The notes beneath the pieces were generated by a model. The model was not told the DNA's origin. It saw only the letters and a list, made by a program, of their open reading frames with translations, and ran no database searches. A program made the translations under genes and the position numbers. A DNA stretch of 64,000 nucleotides, from NCBI GenBank assembly GCA_964017235.1, contig OZ024929.1:19837464-19901463 (forward strand). The letters are read 5' to 3'. Positions 33,471 to 46,146 of the stretch are shown here, one piece after another. Every line of letters begins with the position of its first letter. Position 1 is the first letter of the stretch. The DNA is from Sabellastarte sp. h YS-2021 (taxonomy: Eukaryota > Annelida > Polychaeta > Sabellida > Sabellidae).

Positions 33471-34520
33471 TTGGGACCTAGTCAGCTCTCAACAGAGATA
33501 CCACTCCAGTTACCAGTGTCAAAAAAACCCCAACCAAGTGTTTCACAACAATTCACAACATCTGAACCTCCACGCCTGGTGTCTAGGAGTGGACAGCTCC
33601 AAGAACAAGGCTTCTCTGTGAAAGTGACAGAGAGAATTGTTGCCCCTCAAAGGTCATCACCAAGGACCATCTACAAGTCAAAGTGGGTTTTGGTGGATTT
33701 CTCCACTCCCTCTGTGAAACAAGTCTTTTTCATGTACCTATATCAAGATCTAAACAGGTGCCTTTCAACCATTGATGGTTATAGGACGACCATTGTTGAC
33801 ACCTTGGGCCCAGTGGGGTGCCAAATTTCTCAAAGTCCGACCTCCGACCTTAACAGGTTACTTTCTAGCTTTCACAGGGATCATCCCAAAAGTTCCAGGA
33901 ATCTTCAAAAGTGGAACCTTTCTGTTGTATTTAATGAGCTCACAAAAGTACCCTTTGAGCCTATGATAGACACAGACCTCCAACATCTTACCCTCAAAAC
34001 TGCTTTCTTGCTAGCTCTGGCCTCTGGCAAGTGCCGCAGCAAAATTCAAGCCTGGGTTGCAAGCAAAGTATCCAATTTAGGCTACTGGAAAAAGGTAGCT
34101 CTTCCCCTCTTCAGATTTCATAGCCAAAACACAACTAGCAAGAGAAGGTTCTCAAAATGTATCTCCATTGACTATCCCTGCTTTGACTATCATCGTGGAT
34201 AGAAAATTTAAAGAAGACAGGACCCTGTCTCCAGTATGGGCCCTGAGGTACTACCTTGATCGAACCAAGACCCCACAGGGTCTCAATCTCATCTCTTTAT
34301 TTCCTTCAAGGACATACCTCAGACATCAGATCTGCTACTCTCTCTTCTTGGTTAAAACAAACTATCCTGCTATATTATAAGAAGCAGATCAACAATCCTT
34401 GAACTTGGTCCATGTTAAAGCTCATAATATTAGGGCTTTTGCTGCCTCTAAGGCCTTTTTAAGGTGGGGTTTCGGTGTACCAAATCATGGAAGCTTGTCA
34501 CTGGAAGTCTCACAATAATT
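33471..34520 (+). pseudogene. DIRS tyrosine recombinase, broken
   Basis: STIDGYRTTIVD and the box I arginine region (LALASGKCRSKIQAW) are in one frame to about 34202. KEDRTLSPVWALRYYLDRTK continues in another, and the HxxR box (AHNIRAFAASK) and ACHWKSHNNF follow. The region where the catalytic Tyr should stand reads NFPKRPW, so it is displaced or lost. Confidence 0.8.
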
Positions 34521-35379
34521 TTCCTAAAAGACCTTGGTCAGATAAAGACAACAATATGTACCTGGGTCCAGTAGTAGCAGCTCAACAAGTCCTAGACCCT
34601 TCCCCTCAGACTAGTCATCCTCGGAAAGAAAGGGGGGGCACATCCGTTTTGACCAAGTTTTCAGGAGTCTTTTTCCCAGGGTCTCCTCGGAATATTTGGT
34701 AGGGTCTTTTATCTTTTATTTTTAATATATATATTCTTAATGTATAATGTATTTTGTGTTTCTCGAGGTGACCCCATAATCTCATTATTAATCTTCATCT
34801 TTTTATTGTTGGTAAAGTTGATGAGACTTTCAAGTCCAGGGCTTGTCGTCATTGATGAAAATTGATTCTAATTGATGTTCACTTTTTCAATAATAAATCC
34901 AAGTTTGTTTTCTTAAGGGAAAAGTACTCTTATTTTGGAACAAAAACACACTGAATATGGGAAAATGTATGACATGAGTATGTTAATGGTGTACCTTCCC
35001 CAAAAGTGGTGAGCTTTTAAAAAAAAAAATTGACTTGTCAGTCAGCTGACTTTATGGCATCACTCTGCAGTGTCTGTGTCCATGTCTGTGTGAACAACTT
35101 CTCCAAAAGTACAAGGTCCAGAGACCTGCTGTTTTTTTAAAAGCTACCTTAACTATCGAGGATGAAAAATTGTTCAAGGCATGCAGATCTGTTTGTTTGT
35201 CTGTTCCCCAGAGCAATTACAAGTGAGGTACCCCTACCCAAAGTGTGAAAATTTCAACACTTTATCACAATTGTCTCATTCACTATTGCAGAGATTTCTC
35301 TCTTATCTAGGATATATGTACCAGGCCACTAATAGATTCCCTTGTGGGAGTATCAGGCCTGGATCTTTTAAAGTTATTT

Positions 35380-36430
35380 TTTATGATTTTTTTAAAAATA
35401 GTTTTAATGCATTAAAATTCATGAAATCATGCACTAAATTATTCATAACTTGAAAAGTATTGCATTTAGAGCATTTTTTAAAATATGTTATTTAGCTACT
35501 TTTTCTAAAGCTACAACATGATGAGTAACTTGGGTGTCTAACCAAATAGCTAAGGGAGTAATGGTTATTTTCTGACTTTTCAGTCCTTTCAATAATGAGT
35601 AAAATCACTTGTAACTCGAAAATTACTGTATTTAGAGAATTTTGTGTAAATATGTTATTCAGCTACTTTTGGGCCAGCTATAACATAGTAAAATGTTAGA
35701 CCTGTAGGTCATCGTATAGCTAAGTGATAGCTACTTTGAGGTTATCACTGTTGAGTAAATTGCTTGTAACTTGAAAACTATTATATTTAGAGTATTTTGT
35801 TTAAATATGTTATTTATGTTTTTTTGGGTCATTTATAACATAGTAAAATCACAGACCTGTAGCTCATGACATAGTTCAACAATAGCTATTTTCAGGTTCT
35901 CACTGTTGAGTAAATCAGTTGTAACTTGAAAACTATTGCATTTAGAGTAGTTTGTGTAAATACGTTATTAACCTACTTTCTGGTCAGCTATAACATAGTA
36001 AAACTGCAGACTTATAGCTTATTGCATAGCTGAGCAATAGCTACGTTAAGGTTTTCTTTGTTGAGTAAATCAGCAGTAACTTCAAAATTATTTTTAGAGT
36101 ATTTTCTTTAAATATGTTATTCATGTACTTTCAGATGCCTGTAACATAGTAAAATTGCAGACCTGTAGCTCATTGCATAGATGAGCAATAGGTTATTTCA
36201 GGTCCTGTTGAGTAAATCAGTTGTAACTTGTAAATTATTCCATTTACAGTATTTTTAAAATTTGTATTCACCTACTTTTGGGTGAGCTATACCATAGTAA
36301 AATTGTAGCCCTTTAACCGATTGCATAGCTGAGCAAAAGCTACTTTGAGATTTTTCTCACTGTTGAGTAAATCAATTGTAACTCAAAAACTATTGCATTT
36401 ACAGTATTTTGTTTAATTGTGTATTTTACC
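35380..36430. repeat. 155-bp tandem array, about 7 units
   Basis: TAACTTGAAAACTATTGCAT recurs near 35448, 35611, 35767, 35921, 36075, 36219 and 36376. Each is followed by TTTAGAGTATTTTGT, TGTTATTCACCTACTTTTGG and CATAGTAAAATTGCAGACC. A 12-nt palindrome AGTCAGCTGACT lies upstream near 35040. No carrier ends resolved. Confidence 0.85.
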
Positions 36431-36596
36431 TACATTTTACACTTTATTAACTTGGTACTTTACTTATGAATACCATTTGCAGGACATAACTTTTGTATCC
36501 TTTTCTTCTTTCATTTTAACTCTGAAACTCAAAACAAACTGTCACCTGACACAGAGCCCGTTCACTGGCACTTATTGCTTGTTTAATTTGTGTGTT

Positions 36597-36735
36597 TTAC
36601 TTAATTTATTTATTTATTTGGGGTTTTACATTGCTTTTACCACTGTACAGGTCATATCATGATGGGTAGTATGAAGGGCAGAGGAAACCAGTACATGCAG
36701 TTGGTCAATCCAAATGCAACCTTTCCCATGTATTT
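36597..36735 (-). mobile_element. tRNA-SINE 3' part, inverted copy
   Basis: Reads on the minus strand as GGTTTCCTCTGCCCTTCATA … GTCATAT…GTAAAACCCCAAATAAATAA, i.e. the tail of the same family as 36829-37035 in opposite orientation. Confidence 0.75.
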
Positions 36736-36828
36736 ATGTGGAAACTTTATTTCTGTGTAGTGAAATATAGTTACCATAGGAAGACTTTCAGAATTTCTGA
36801 TGGCTGGATAGATAAAACACATACAGAG

Positions 36829-37035
36829 GGCCACAGTGGCATGGTGGTAACAAACTCTCCTTCCATCTCCGAGGTCGGTGGTTCAAACCATGGACACTAT
36901 GTGGATTGACAGTTTACAGTTCAGAAGCTTGACCAATTTATGTACTGGTTTCCTCTGCCCATAAAACTACCCGTCGTGATATGACCTGTAGAGTGCTGAA
37001 AGCGACATAAAACCCCAAATAAATAAATTAATAAA
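36829..37035 (+). mobile_element. tRNA-derived SINE
   Basis: GGCCACAGTGGCATGGTGGT (A-box side), GGTTCAAACCATG (B-box), CTTGACCAATTTATG, and tail ATAAAACCCCAAATAAATAA. Confidence 0.85.
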
Positions 37036-38423
37036 ACAGGTGCATGCATTTAAAACGGGCAATTTTATAAGGTTTTTGACTATTAGTGTGCACCCAAATG
37101 GTTACGTCTTTAAAGTTAAGAGCAATTATAGTATAACAGTGTACTCTTATTTTCTTTAAGTTGGATATTTGACAGCACATATAAAAATAAAATGTATGCT
37201 TTTAATTCAACGTTTTGTTTCACTGGTTTTGCAAGATTTCTTTAAAACTTGTGATGCATCCGCTATTATCGCCCATAGAGGAAACGTCATGCCTCTGTAG
37301 TACAACAGCAGCCCTAAAAATACCACATTATGTGAGACGCGGACCTCCGCTGTTAGTATGTGGTTACACAAATTTACTAACGGCCTACATTAGGGCTGGT
37401 ACAACAGTACGTGGCATTCTACCAGTAAACGCCCATCCAAGGATACAGTACCCATTTCCTGAATATTAATAGTGCCAATTTTTAATTTTACAAATTACCA
37501 ATTCCCAAATATATATATTACACCGGAGAGCTGTCCTAACCTTTTAGTGGCTTTCTACAAGTGAACGCCCATGATGAAGATAATATATTGAATTTAAATT
37601 GTTTTAACAGCTTTATATAAGCCTTGTCGTAGTTCCGAGTGCGCATGTCTGCACGGAAACTTCCGTCAGCTGATAGTGGATAAACAAACTACGTATGCCA
37701 CAGAGGAACCAGGAAGTAGCGAAAATTAATTTTTGTGAGTAATGTATATTAACCTACAAATATTATGGGAATTATTAACGGAAATAGAGGAATATATTTT
37801 GTAGATCAGTTCCTTTTAATGTATAAAATTTGTGTAAATTATTTACAGCAGTTTCAGCCTTTAATCTCCTATTTTCGCCCACTGTCAGTTGTCCAATTAG
37901 CATCACAAATTCACTAATCGTTACCAGTTTCCCTTCAATATTTTTGAATATTATATTCATTATACATATTTTTTGTTGTCCCATGACACAATGCAGTCTT
38001 GTGATATACATAAGCATATATAAAGTTAATTATATTTTGATGACAAATAGTTTGAAATTTTTAATCCAGAACACCTAGCTGCTTATTCATATTAGCTTAT
38101 GACGTGTCAACTCCACAATGACTGATTTTATTTTTCCATTGTTTTCTGAATTTTTTTGGCTTTAAAATATGAATAAAAATGAAAGAAAAAAAAAACTTAT
38201 GTAGAATAAAAATATTATATAAATTAATATTTTTAAAGTTATTATCATATTATATGTTTTATTGTATTCATTATTACATGTCCAAAAACTCACCTATATA
38301 CATGTTAGAGCCAGGTCCAGTGCTGCTTAACTTCAGTGGTGAGACAGGTACTCCTCACACAGTACACCACATTAGCAGATTTCCAAATTTAATTCATAGA
38401 CTTTTTATGGCAGTTAATCTCTA

Positions 38424-38640
38424 CTTTGGGGCCATGGTAGCACAGTGGTAATGCACTTGTCTCCCAACTCTGAGGTTGGTGGTTCAAACCCCCGACCTTA
38501 TGTGAGAAAGTTGGTAGTTGCTTACCGATGGTCAGCAGTTTACAGTACAGAACCTTGACCAACTATATGTACACCATGATATAACCTGTACAGTGTTGAA
38601 AGTGAAGTAAAACCCCAAATAAATAATTAATTAATCTCTA
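38424..38640 (+). mobile_element. tRNA-derived SINE nested in the long-TIR element
   Basis: GGGCCATGGTAGCACAGTGG, GGTTCAAACCCCCG, CTTGACCAACTATATG, tail GTAAAACCCCAAATAAATAA. Confidence 0.88.
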
Positions 38641-38689
38641 CTTTCTTGAAACTTTGCTCACTTTTTTAAAATTTTTTTTTTTAAATTTT

Positions 38690-39150
38690 TTTTCCAGCCC
38701 TGTTTGCCCCCACACCCTTTAAAGGTGTCGGAAGTTGATACTTGGTAGCGACATTTGTTGGAGGGGGTGTAGGTGTGCAACTTTGTGGTGTGACCATCAT
38801 TTGACCTTTGACCTTAAGAGTGTGTCCTTGACCCTTGAAGACATGTCTGGGTTATATCTTGGAAACTGTAATGGTTAGAAAGCTGATACTTTCTAGCTTT
38901 GTTAATCTGGGTGTGCAATGCCTCAGTGTAATGCCCACCACATATAAAATATCCCATCCGAAGACCCAGTTTACCAATCTTTTAATTGTGACCTTTCACC
39001 CAAATTTCAAGGTCAAAAAGGTCAAACTGACCAAAAATGCCTATTATCTCCCTTAGTTTGTGTCAAATGTGATGAATAAATGTATGCAGACAAACAGGCA
39101 TAGGTGCTGTATAATCTATTGGCCCAGTTCCTCCTGGGCTGGGGGTGGGG
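38690..39150 (+). repeat. Fragment of the TATCTCGGAAACCGT-type satellite element
   Basis: GGAAGTTGATACTTGGTAGC, TGACCTTTGACCTT and TATATCTTGGAAACTGTAAT identify about two units of the 10720 family. A 3' stem-loop GCCCAG-TTCCTC-CTGGGC lies at 39122-39139. Confidence 0.65.
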
Positions 39151-39419
39151 GGAGAGATAAAAAATATTTTTTTGGAAAATTTTTTTTTCAACAGCAAAAT
39201 ATAATTATTTAGCAACCTACATAAAAATTCATAAAAGAAACTAACTTATTTTCAAATTTTAGAACTATTTTAATAAAGAACCTTGAAAAATTTAAGTATC
39301 TTTTTTTATTTTCTAGCTAGAGAACCAACAACAACAAAAGATAAATAGACATATGAAAGTCCTGACCCAAAGGAAAATAAAGGTTACCATTGGATATCAC
39401 TATAACTAAAATTCCCTCC

Positions 39420-39865
39420 AGAAATAATTTTTAAAATTATTTAAAATTTAAAAAAATATATATATATATATGTAAAGATGATTTTAAAATTATTAAAAAA
39501 AATATAATAACAATAAGTCAAAAAATATAATATAAAGTAAAATATGTCAAAAAATATAAAAATAATTTTAAAATTATTTAATTTTTTTTTTAAATTAAAA
39601 ATGATTTTAAAAAATTATTTTAAAAAAATATAACAATAAGTCAAAAAATATAAAGTAAAATAAGTAAAAAATAGTAAAATAATTTTAAAATTATTTATTT
39701 TTTTAAAATGATTTTTAAAAATATAATAACAATATATAAAAAATATAATATAAAGTAAAATAAGACAAAAATATAAAAATAATTTTAAAATTATTTAATT
39801 TTTTTTAAAATTATTTTTAAAAATTATTTAAAAAATATAATAACAATAAGTCAATTAGCTTAGCC
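39420..39865. repeat. AT-only imperfect tandem repeat
   Basis: About four units of roughly 110 bp made of AATTTTAAAATTATT, AATATAATAACAATAAGTCA and AAAGTAAAATAAG; strongly self-complementary. Confidence 0.7.
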
Positions 39866-40669
39866 AAGAACCATGACAAAATTCTGTGTATATAAATGGC
39901 TGTTGTGATAACCCCATTATATATGTGGGTATATATATAATATTTTTAATTTTATATATTAATAAAATGACATATATGAACCCTACAGTACTATTACATA
40001 TATTTTAAGTCAAATTTCTGACATATTTGATGCCTAAAATGCACGATTTTTATGTCCAAAGACATTACATTGTGCAGGTTTTCAAAAAGTTTTGATAAAA
40101 ATATTTTTAGGATTTCACAGTGTATATGTACTGCAATAACAACAGAGTGGGCGATAATAGCATATTCCTTTTAAAACACAAGTAAGATACAAAAATATTA
40201 TAAAAAGATCAATTAGATATAATATTAAATGACTGTTTCAATAAGAGGAATGCTTAAAACGTACATTAATGTGCAAAATATGTGATAATTATGCAGTTTA
40301 TTTTATAGCAAAAACACTTCCTGGTTCACGCCAAGAGTTTTGTTTATCCACCTCAATCCCACAATGCATCGCGGTTTCTGGAACTACGACAAGGCTTATT
40401 ATATTCTTCTACCAACAGATTGTCAAATGGTATACACTACTACAAGTAATAATCGAGGACCATGTTGTTACATTTGTTTCAAAGCTTTATATTTTCATAA
40501 TTTTTCTCTATTATCGGCCGTTTTTACCACAAAACGGAAATACCAGTGAACGCCCATTTTGTATACTTATAGAAGCATTTGTCCTTGACTTCCAACAATT
40601 AAATATAAGGTGGGCGTTCACTGGTAGGCGGGCGTTTACTGGTAGAAAGCCACTGGACTTCTCACTTCA

Positions 40670-42230
40670 CATTTTGTTGAATAAGAATACCAGATGTTTC
40701 GCATCAAAACGGGTTCACCCATGCGATCGTCGGTTCATTCGCACCATAATTTATTTGAGAATTAATTAGACATACATAAAATACATAAAATAATGGACCA
40801 GCTCACTGGCCAATGAAATCTTCCAGGAAATCCAATGAAAATGAGGCTCGATAAACAAACAGCCATTTTGTTTCCTGGTATGCTTGTTGACATACTGATA
40901 ACCTCAAAAAGGATTTGTGACAGTTGCATTTCAGACATTTTAAAGTAGGTAGGATTGATGATATAATTTTTTTATCAAATTACACTTTGGTTTCATTTTG
41001 TTCCATTATAATAAGCAATAATATTTACAAATATGTCCCTAAAAATGACCACATTTTTGATATTCAAAATGGTCCCAATGAAAATCGGAGGAAATGATTG
41101 GTTGTTGCTATTGTAGTAAACAGGATATTTGCCGATTTGCGGTATTTTGATTGACACCGTGGAACGGTCTGTATTTTATAATGTGGGGTGAATGATCTCC
41201 TCTTACACTGGGGAGAACCCATTTTGGTGCGAACGATCTGGATACCGTTGAATAAAGTGCCTACCTTTGACAACTGATGCAGCACTGTACCGGTACCGGT
41301 ACATCTACAGGAACTATGTTCCCCTCATATATGTGTAGTTCACTGCATTAACTGTAGTTCACTGCATTAATTGTAGTTCATTGCACTAACTGTATAACTG
41401 ACTGTAGTTTCCTCTAAGGACACTGCATTGACACACATGACTGATCTGATAGTTCTCACAACCCCACTATACTACAGGAACTCTGTCCCTCACAATAAAT
41501 CTAGCAGTATATATGAATATTAGGAACTCCTGTTGCTCACATATAACTTCAAATAACCACTGTAAACAATTCATGTAGACTAGTAGACTTCTCTTTCAAA
41601 GTGTAAATGTGTCAAAGCAATAAAGTATTCCAATGTTATTACCAATAATACTGTGCATTTTTCTGTTATAATGTGTAAATTTTAGTTACTTAAATATGGA
41701 TAATATCAACAGTTTGTGTAAAGTTTGTGTGTAAAAATACTATCTGAAGAGAATATTGCCTGTACAAAATTATCTCTGCTATTGTATCACCTTCTGTTTT
41801 TGGAATCTAATTTATGTACTGTATATATATAATCAAAAAAGAAATAAAAATATAAAAAAACACATTTCTCTTCAAGCTTGACACTTCCGACAGATTCGCG
41901 GGCATAACAGTGGCCATGTACACGTTAGCGACTACTAAACCTCATCTCCATGATAATCCTGCATAGCCGCGTGATTCAGCACTGGCTATACACGCGCAGA
42001 CAACACAACATTCTTCTCTGTTGTCGATGAGCGTTGCTACCCATATCAAAATCAGGGGAAACTAAATAAAGTTATGCATAGGAAATTAAATTTCATGAGA
42101 CAGTGAAAATACACCAACTCTACAGAATTCACTTGAGCTAATTGTGCCCCTAAACCGATATACCTCTTATCCAGTACATATCTACAACACAATGTTATAT
42201 AGCTTCCGTGCATTGAAAGTGGAAGCTGAC
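40670..42230. other. Unassigned intergenic stretch
   Basis: No coding signal. Contains a short TGTAGTTCACTGCATTAA tandem (41335-41395) and a locally GC-richer patch near 41880-42010. Confidence 0.35.
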
Positions 42231-42239
42231 ATCACTTCT

Positions 42240-43930
42240 CTAAAAAGGCATACCCTTCAGCTCAGCCACACGCTCAACACAGCAACCAACCCATATGGTG
42301 TATTGTATTTCTCCTGCTGATGTACTGGAGCCAGAAGATGTGGTATAATCCATCTCCAGGAGAATTCTACTCATAGGGAGTGTCTTAACAACTTCCTCTA
42401 ATTCCGGGTGCCTCACTTCCTGTAGTAATATGGCTGTAAACCCAAACATTATTTCAGGGAACCTTTACAGCCATATATCCCTCTCCTTCAAACCACCATT
42501 GAAACAATGCCTGTGCACTTTATATCGCTCTCTGTTGGTACTTGGTAGCTCCCTCTCCATAGATACAGCACCATTTTCACCAGAAACACCCTCAGAACTT
42601 CTCTCATTCACAACAGCCTCTTTAGGAGTGGATAGCACCCCAGACTGCACCTTATCACTTACAGCCAAACTCTCATCAGAGCTACACTTGTCAATAACAA
42701 CTTTAGGAGTGGATTCCACCCCAGATTAACCTTCACTACTAACAGGTTTGCCCAAATCCATTGGAACCTCCTCACTCACCACATCTATCTCTGTTTCTAC
42801 CTCTGTACATTCCTTGGCATCCACAGATACAGCAAAACAGTCCCTCTCCTGCATTCTCTTCTCCATGGATAAAGGCTGAACTGAACAATCCTTTCCCCCA
42901 CTTGGCTGATCAATATCCCTAACAACCTCCACTGGGTAAGCGCACCTGGTATTAGGTGGATTAAGAGTTGGTTCAGTCCTCATCTTTTTTCCGGTATCCC
43001 ACTTATCCCATTTAACGAAGTCCCTCATGAGCTGCACATCATCTTCAGTCAAAAAATTATGCTCCTCATTGGGATACCAACGTCTGCACCTTATTACCTC
43101 CAGCAAATCAAACACATTGTGCAACCCACATCCTCATAGATAATGGCATGAGCTGAACATGGAGGTAAGTGATGTCCTACCAAATGTCTCCTAAAATGAG
43201 TTACACGCATTTCATAATCTTTCACAATATTTAGGACTCTGCTTATCGACCACATTACTGCCTGACAACTCAGACTTCTCTTTGACTTCCGCTCTAAGCT
43301 TAGAAATTTCCGGAGTTGAAGTCACTGCAACTACCTTAGCCTAAACAGATGTTTCCCTTGTGACCCATGAAACATCTCTTAGACGGTTCTTTAACACGAG
43401 AGGATTTACACTCCTGAGGACTGTTAGGAATAACCACAGACGGTTCCTGAACATGAGAGGATTTAGACTCCAGAGGACTACTAGGAATAACCACAGACGG
43501 TTCTTGAACATGAGAGGACTTGGACTCCCGAGAAACCTCGTGACTTTGGAACCTCCAGGTCCTTCAACTTCCTAAATCTTTCATACATCTCTGTAACAAC
43601 AGAGCCTTATCAAATGGTCTTCTGCGATTGAGTGGATTGTTAACACTAGCCTCCACAATTTTTTGGCTTCACCCAATCAAACGTGTCATTCAAAATACCA
43701 ACTACTTTACGATCTTCCTCCCTTGTCTCCCCCCTCAAATCAAAACGATCAAGCCTACCACTGACACTACAGTCCCTCCTTGTGCCATACCTCCTCTCTT
43801 CATATGGATCAAAATACCGACCCCCCCCCCCCCTTCACGGTCCCTTCTGTAATTACAATCCCTCTCAAAGCATGACTCACTATAGCCTTGGTCTCTATAA
43901 TCACAATCCCTACCATAGCGTGACTCACTG
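42240..43930 (-). pseudogene. TATDN2-like (TatD-family nuclease) pseudogene
   Basis: On the minus strand, VHRHCFNGGLKERDIWL, a stop, then MFGFTAILLQEVRHPELEEV, LPMSRILLEMD and VERVAELKG follow the C-terminal half of TatD metal-dependent nucleases (HCF.G, FGFT, RILLETD). The T of LLETD is M. An in-frame stop, an early end after KGMPF and loss of the N-terminal half of the barrel show decay. Upstream are acidic disordered segments and a gag-like stretch (DDVQLMRDFVKWDKWD). No introns are visible, so it may be a retrocopy or TE-captured copy. Confidence 0.62.
43381..43555 (-). repeat. 57-bp (19-residue) coding tandem repeat
   Basis: Three units starting at 43381, 43438 and 43495. On the minus strand each reads close to ESKSSHVQEPSVVIPSSPL. 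Part of the disordered region of the TATDN2-like relic. Confidence 0.75.
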
Positions 43931-44025
43931 TAGCCTTGATCATAGTGGGTAAATTGTTTATCAATATTGCCGATATTTATTATTTTGGAACTGAACTCCC
44001 GATATCGAGACCTAAACACGTATTT

Positions 44026-46146
44026 GTATCCACCGGATAGCATCCGGTGGATACTATGGATTTGACTTCGTTACGCCTACGCCGCCGCCGCAGTGTGTAG
44101 AGAGATTTCACCGTTACCACTCTAACGAAAAAAATATTATAGCTAGCCTTCTCAAATTTGCAGGATATATTCATAGCCATACAATCTTGCCTGGGAATAT
44201 TTTTGGCCTCATTTTGAAAAACAAGATGGCCGCCACGGGTGTTTTTCGACTTTAAACAAGGACTTTTGGTGGCCCTCTAGAGCAAAGGGTATTATAGGTA
44301 GAGATCTCAAATTCGCAGGATATGTTCCTCATTATAAAATCTTGACTGGGAATATTTTTGGCCTCATTTTGAAGAACAAGATGGCCGCCACAGGCGTTTC
44401 TTTGCAGTCATGAAAAGTGCTTATATCTCCCTTATTATTGGTCCTAGAGGTTTGGGATGGTAAACCAACCTATAGGAAATCATGGGCTAGGAATCTTTTG
44501 GTGTGGTCAGATTTGACCTTGGACCCCTCCTTCAAGGTCAAACGAGGATAGCCAAACTTAAAAGTACTTATAACTCGCTTATTATTGGTCCTAGAGGTTT
44601 GGGATGGTAAACCAACCTATAGGAAATCATGGGCTGGGAATCTTTTGTTGTGGTCGGATTTGACCTTGGACCCCTCCTTCAAGGTCAAACAGGGATAGCC
44701 AAACTTAAAAGTGCTTATAACTCGCTTATTATTGGTCCTAGAGGTTTGGGATGGTAAACCAACCTATAGGAAATCATGGGCTGTGAGTCTTTTGGTGTGG
44801 TCGGATTTGACCTTGGACTCCTCCTTCAAGGTCAAACGAGCACAGCCAAACTTAAATGTGCTTATAGCGCGCTTATTATTGGTCCTAGAGGTTTAGGATG
44901 GTAAACCAACCTATTGTAAATCATGGGCTGGGAATCTTTTGGTGTGGTCGGATTTGACCTTGGACCCCTCCTTCAAGGTCAAACGAGCATAGCCAAACTT
45001 AAAAGTGCTTATAACTCGCTTATTATTGGTCCTAGAGGTTTGGGATGGTAAACCAACCTATAGGAAATCATGGGCTGGGAATCTTTTGGTGTGGCCGATT
45101 TGACCTTGGACCCCTCCTTCAAGGTCAAACGAGCATAGCCAGACTTAAAAGTGCTTATAACTCCCTTATTATTGGTCGTAGAGGTTTAGGATGGTAAACC
45201 AACCTATAGGAAATCATGGGCTGGGAATCTTTTGGTGTGGTCGGATTTGACCTTGGACCCCTCCTTGAAGGTCAAACGAGGATAGCCAGACTTAAAAGTG
45301 CTTATAACTCACTTATTATTGGACCTAGAGGTTTGGGATGGTAAACCAACCTATAGGAAATCATGGGCGGGGAATCTTTTGGTGTGGTCGGATTTGACCT
45401 TGGACCCCTCCTTCAAGGTCAAACGGGGATAGCCACACTTAAAAGTGCTCAAAACTCGCTTATTATTGGTCCTAGAGGTTTGGGATGGTAAACCAACCTA
45501 TAGGAAATCATGGGCTGGGAATCTTTTGGTGTGGTCGGATTTGACCTTGGACCCCTCCTTCAAGGTCAAAAAAAGTGCTCATAACTCGCTTATTATTGGT
45601 CCTGGAGGTTTGGGATGGTAAACCAACCTATAGGAAATCATGGCCTGGGAATCTTTTGGTGTGGTCGGATTTGACCTTGGACCCCTCCTTCAAGGTCAAA
45701 CGAGGATAGTACACAAAATCATTGAAGGGAATCTATTGCTGTGGTCGGATTTGACCTTGGAGCCTCCATCAAGGTCAAACGAGGATAGCCAAACTTAAAA
45801 GTGCTTATAACTCGCTTATTATTGGTCCTAGAGCTTTGGAATGGTAAACCAAAATCTAGGAAATCATGGGCTGGGAATCTTTTGGTGTGATTGGATTTGA
45901 CCTTTGGCCCCTCTTTCAAGGTCAAATGAGGATTGCCCAAATTAGTGTTTATATCTTGCGTATTCATATTCCTAGAGGTTTGCAGTGTCACACCAACCTA
46001 TAGGAAATCATGGGCTAAAAATCTTTTGATATGGCCAGATTTCACCTTGGGCTTCTCCTTCAAGGTTAAGCGATGTTAGAATGGCTTTGGTGAGTTTTCT
46101 TCTGGTGGATACAATTTGCATCAGTTCTCTGATGCGCTAGGTCTAG
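44026..46146 (+). mobile_element. Helentron-like element with 147-bp satellite core
   Basis: Left hairpin with perfect 13-bp arms: GTATCCACCGGAT-AGC-ATCCGGTGGATAC (44026-44054). About two units with AACAAGATGGCCGCCAC follow, then about 11 units of ~147 bp (44400-46080) with ATAACTCGCTTATTATTGGT, CCTAGAGGTTTGGGATGG and GGATTTGACCTTGGACCCC. On the right, GGTGGATACA (46104-46113), then stem-loop GCATCAG-TTCT-CTGATGC (46118-46135), then CTAG at 46137-46140 and again at 46143-46146. Same plan as 15964-19380; the exact 3' end is one of the two CTAGs. Confidence 0.82.

Larger units (their letters stand above)
30600..34735 (+). mobile_element. Decayed DIRS-type retrotransposon
   Basis: Order on the + strand: weak gag-like segment (30700-31900), reverse transcriptase (from about 32000), RNase H-like region (32800-33400, shifted frames), tyrosine recombinase (33471-34520). 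RT followed by a tyrosine recombinase instead of a DDE integrase is the hallmark of DIRS elements. Many stops and frameshifts; exact ends not resolved. A perfect palindrome TCTCGGGTTCAAACCCGAGA at about 30612 may mark the left terminal region. Confidence 0.82.
37404..40665. mobile_element. Composite DNA element with long inverted repeats
   Basis: The right edge, read inversely, is GTGGCTTTCTACCAGTAAAC then GCCCGCCTACCAGTGAACGC. On the left the same end appears twice, at about 37411 (GTGGCATTCTACCAGTAAAC) and 37548 (GTGGCTTTCTACAAGTGAAC). Inner arm blocks match in inverse order: ATAAGCCTTGTCGTAGTTCC (37617 against 40380-40400), GTGGATAAACAAA, and TTTCGCCCACTGTC (37872) against 40141-40160. The interior is non-coding and holds a SINE, a satellite fragment and AT-rich DNA. 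No transposase seen. Confidence 0.7.

Noticed and set aside
39420-39865. AT-rich block as a replication origin or matrix attachment site
   Set aside because: Only composition supports it; it is better described as a decayed tandem repeat in a mobile element.
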